Source: Planctomycetota bacterium (GTDB lineage Bacteria > Planctomycetota > SZUA-567). Taken from it: a stretch of DNA of 5,385 nt. Below the pieces are notes generated by a model. The model did no database searches. It saw only the letters and a program-made list of their open reading frames with translations, and was not told the origin of the DNA. The stretch lies in contig JAJBSZ010000182.1 in the NCBI GenBank assembly GCA_020861125.1, forward strand, positions 1 through 5,385, written 5' to 3'. The number at the start of each line of letters is the position of its first letter. Position 1 is the stretch's first letter. This document shows positions 4,841 to 5,385 of this stretch, piece after piece. Both the position numbers and the translations under genes were made by a program.

Positions 4841-5385
4841 ATGCTCTATATGGGCCTTGATGTCGGAAGCCTGTTTGTCGGGATGTGTCTCATCGATGAA
4901 AACCAGCAGGTGGTTTCCTCCGCCTATCGCCGCCATGCCGGCGAACCGGCGGCCACCGTCCGCGCCATCCTCGCCGACTGCCCGCTGGACGACGTCGCCG
5001 CCGTGGTGCGGACCGGCGCTGGCGCCAACGGCATCAACCTGATCGGTGGTGACAGCATTGACCCGGTGGTGGCCGGGGTGGAAGGGGTCCGCGCCCTGGT
5101 TCCCGACGCCAGGAACATCATCCAGATCGGCGGCGGCTCCTTCAGCCTCACCCGGCTGGCCGACGACGGCAGCTACCAGCGGAGCGCCATCAATTCCGCC
5201 TGCGCCTCCGGCACCGGCGCCTTTCTCGATCAACAGTCCCTGCGGCTGCAGGTGCCGCCGACCGAACTGGCGGACCGGGCCATGCGCTACGACAAGCGGC
5301 CGCCGGCGGTGGCGACTCGCTGCGCCGTGTTCGCCAAATCCGACATGATCCACCTGCAGCAGGAAGGATTCACCGTCGACGCCAT
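4841..5385 (+). CDS. acyl-CoA dehydratase activase (BcrAD/BadFG/HgdC-type ATPase), 3'-truncated
   Basis: The frame opens at ATG 4841 behind AGGGGGAGG (4822-4830, 10-nt spacing) and continues past the window edge, with 181 residues visible; an in-frame ATG at 4850 is the alternative start. The fold is ASKHA-type: phosphate-1 loop GLDVGS (5-10), phosphate-2 region IIQIGGGSFSL (93-103), then NSACASGTGAFLDQQ (118-132) and TRCAVFAKSDMIHL (159-172). Cys121 and Cys161 sit where the activator family places the ligands of the [4Fe-4S] cluster bridging the homodimer. In this family ATP hydrolysis drives low-potential electron transfer to 2-hydroxyacyl-CoA dehydratases or benzoyl-CoA reductases, in an oxygen-sensitive reaction. 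The usual DIGGQD-type motif is replaced by QIGGGS, with Gln95 in place of Asp, pointing to a divergent subfamily. Single-domain activators are about 260 residues; whether this one continues into the large multidomain form cannot be seen. No dehydratase subunit is in the window. Confidence 0.9.
   Translation, partial: MLYMGLDVGSLFVGMCLIDENQQVVSSAYRRHAGEPAATVRAILADCPLDDVAAVVRTGAGANGINLIGGDSIDPVVAGVEGVRALVPDARNIIQIGGGSFSLTRLADDGSYQRSAINSACASGTGAFLDQQSLRLQVPPTELADRAMRYDKRPPAVATRCAVFAKSDMIHLQQEGFTVDA

Noticed and set aside
4769..5353. A 194-codon minus-strand frame opposite the activase
   Set aside because: The plus strand encodes clear ASKHA and cysteine motifs; the minus frame is Gly/Ala/His-rich shadow and runs into the terminator hairpin.

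Overview
This GC-rich window looks like bacterial chromosome from an anaerobic Gram-negative organism, possibly a Desulfobacterota/deltaproteobacterial relative. That placement is inference from gene content: an oxygen-sensitive acyl-CoA dehydratase activase, an MgtC/SapB membrane protein, and an exported TPR protein with a classical signal peptide. No rRNA, tRNA, insertion sequence or CRISPR array was seen.

Layout: bases 2-664 (+) are the 3' part of an MgtC/SapB-family membrane protein gene. It is followed after 41 bp by an alpha/beta hydrolase of the 'predicted dienelactone hydrolase' type (706-1641, +), and the two may be co-transcribed. The hydrolase converges, with only 3 bp between stop codons, on a 610-residue exported protein with Ig/FN3-like and TPR regions (3477-1645, -). 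A divergent intergenic region of about 550 bp follows (3478-4027). It is rich in direct and inverted repeats, carries an AT-rich island, and must hold the promoters for the genes on both sides. Next is an unrecognised 156-residue Ala/Pro/acidic protein (4028-4498, +). A second gene-free stretch (4499-4840) contains a bulged hairpin, a plausible sigma-70 promoter and a textbook intrinsic terminator. The window closes with the 5' part of an acyl-CoA dehydratase activase gene (BcrAD/BadFG/HgdC type, 4841 to the edge, +).

The genes do not form an obvious pathway. I see no clear new multi-gene system. The most unusual material is the structured non-coding DNA at 3636-3901 and 4610-4785, the orphan polyproline protein between them, and the activase's departure from the canonical phosphate-2 motif.
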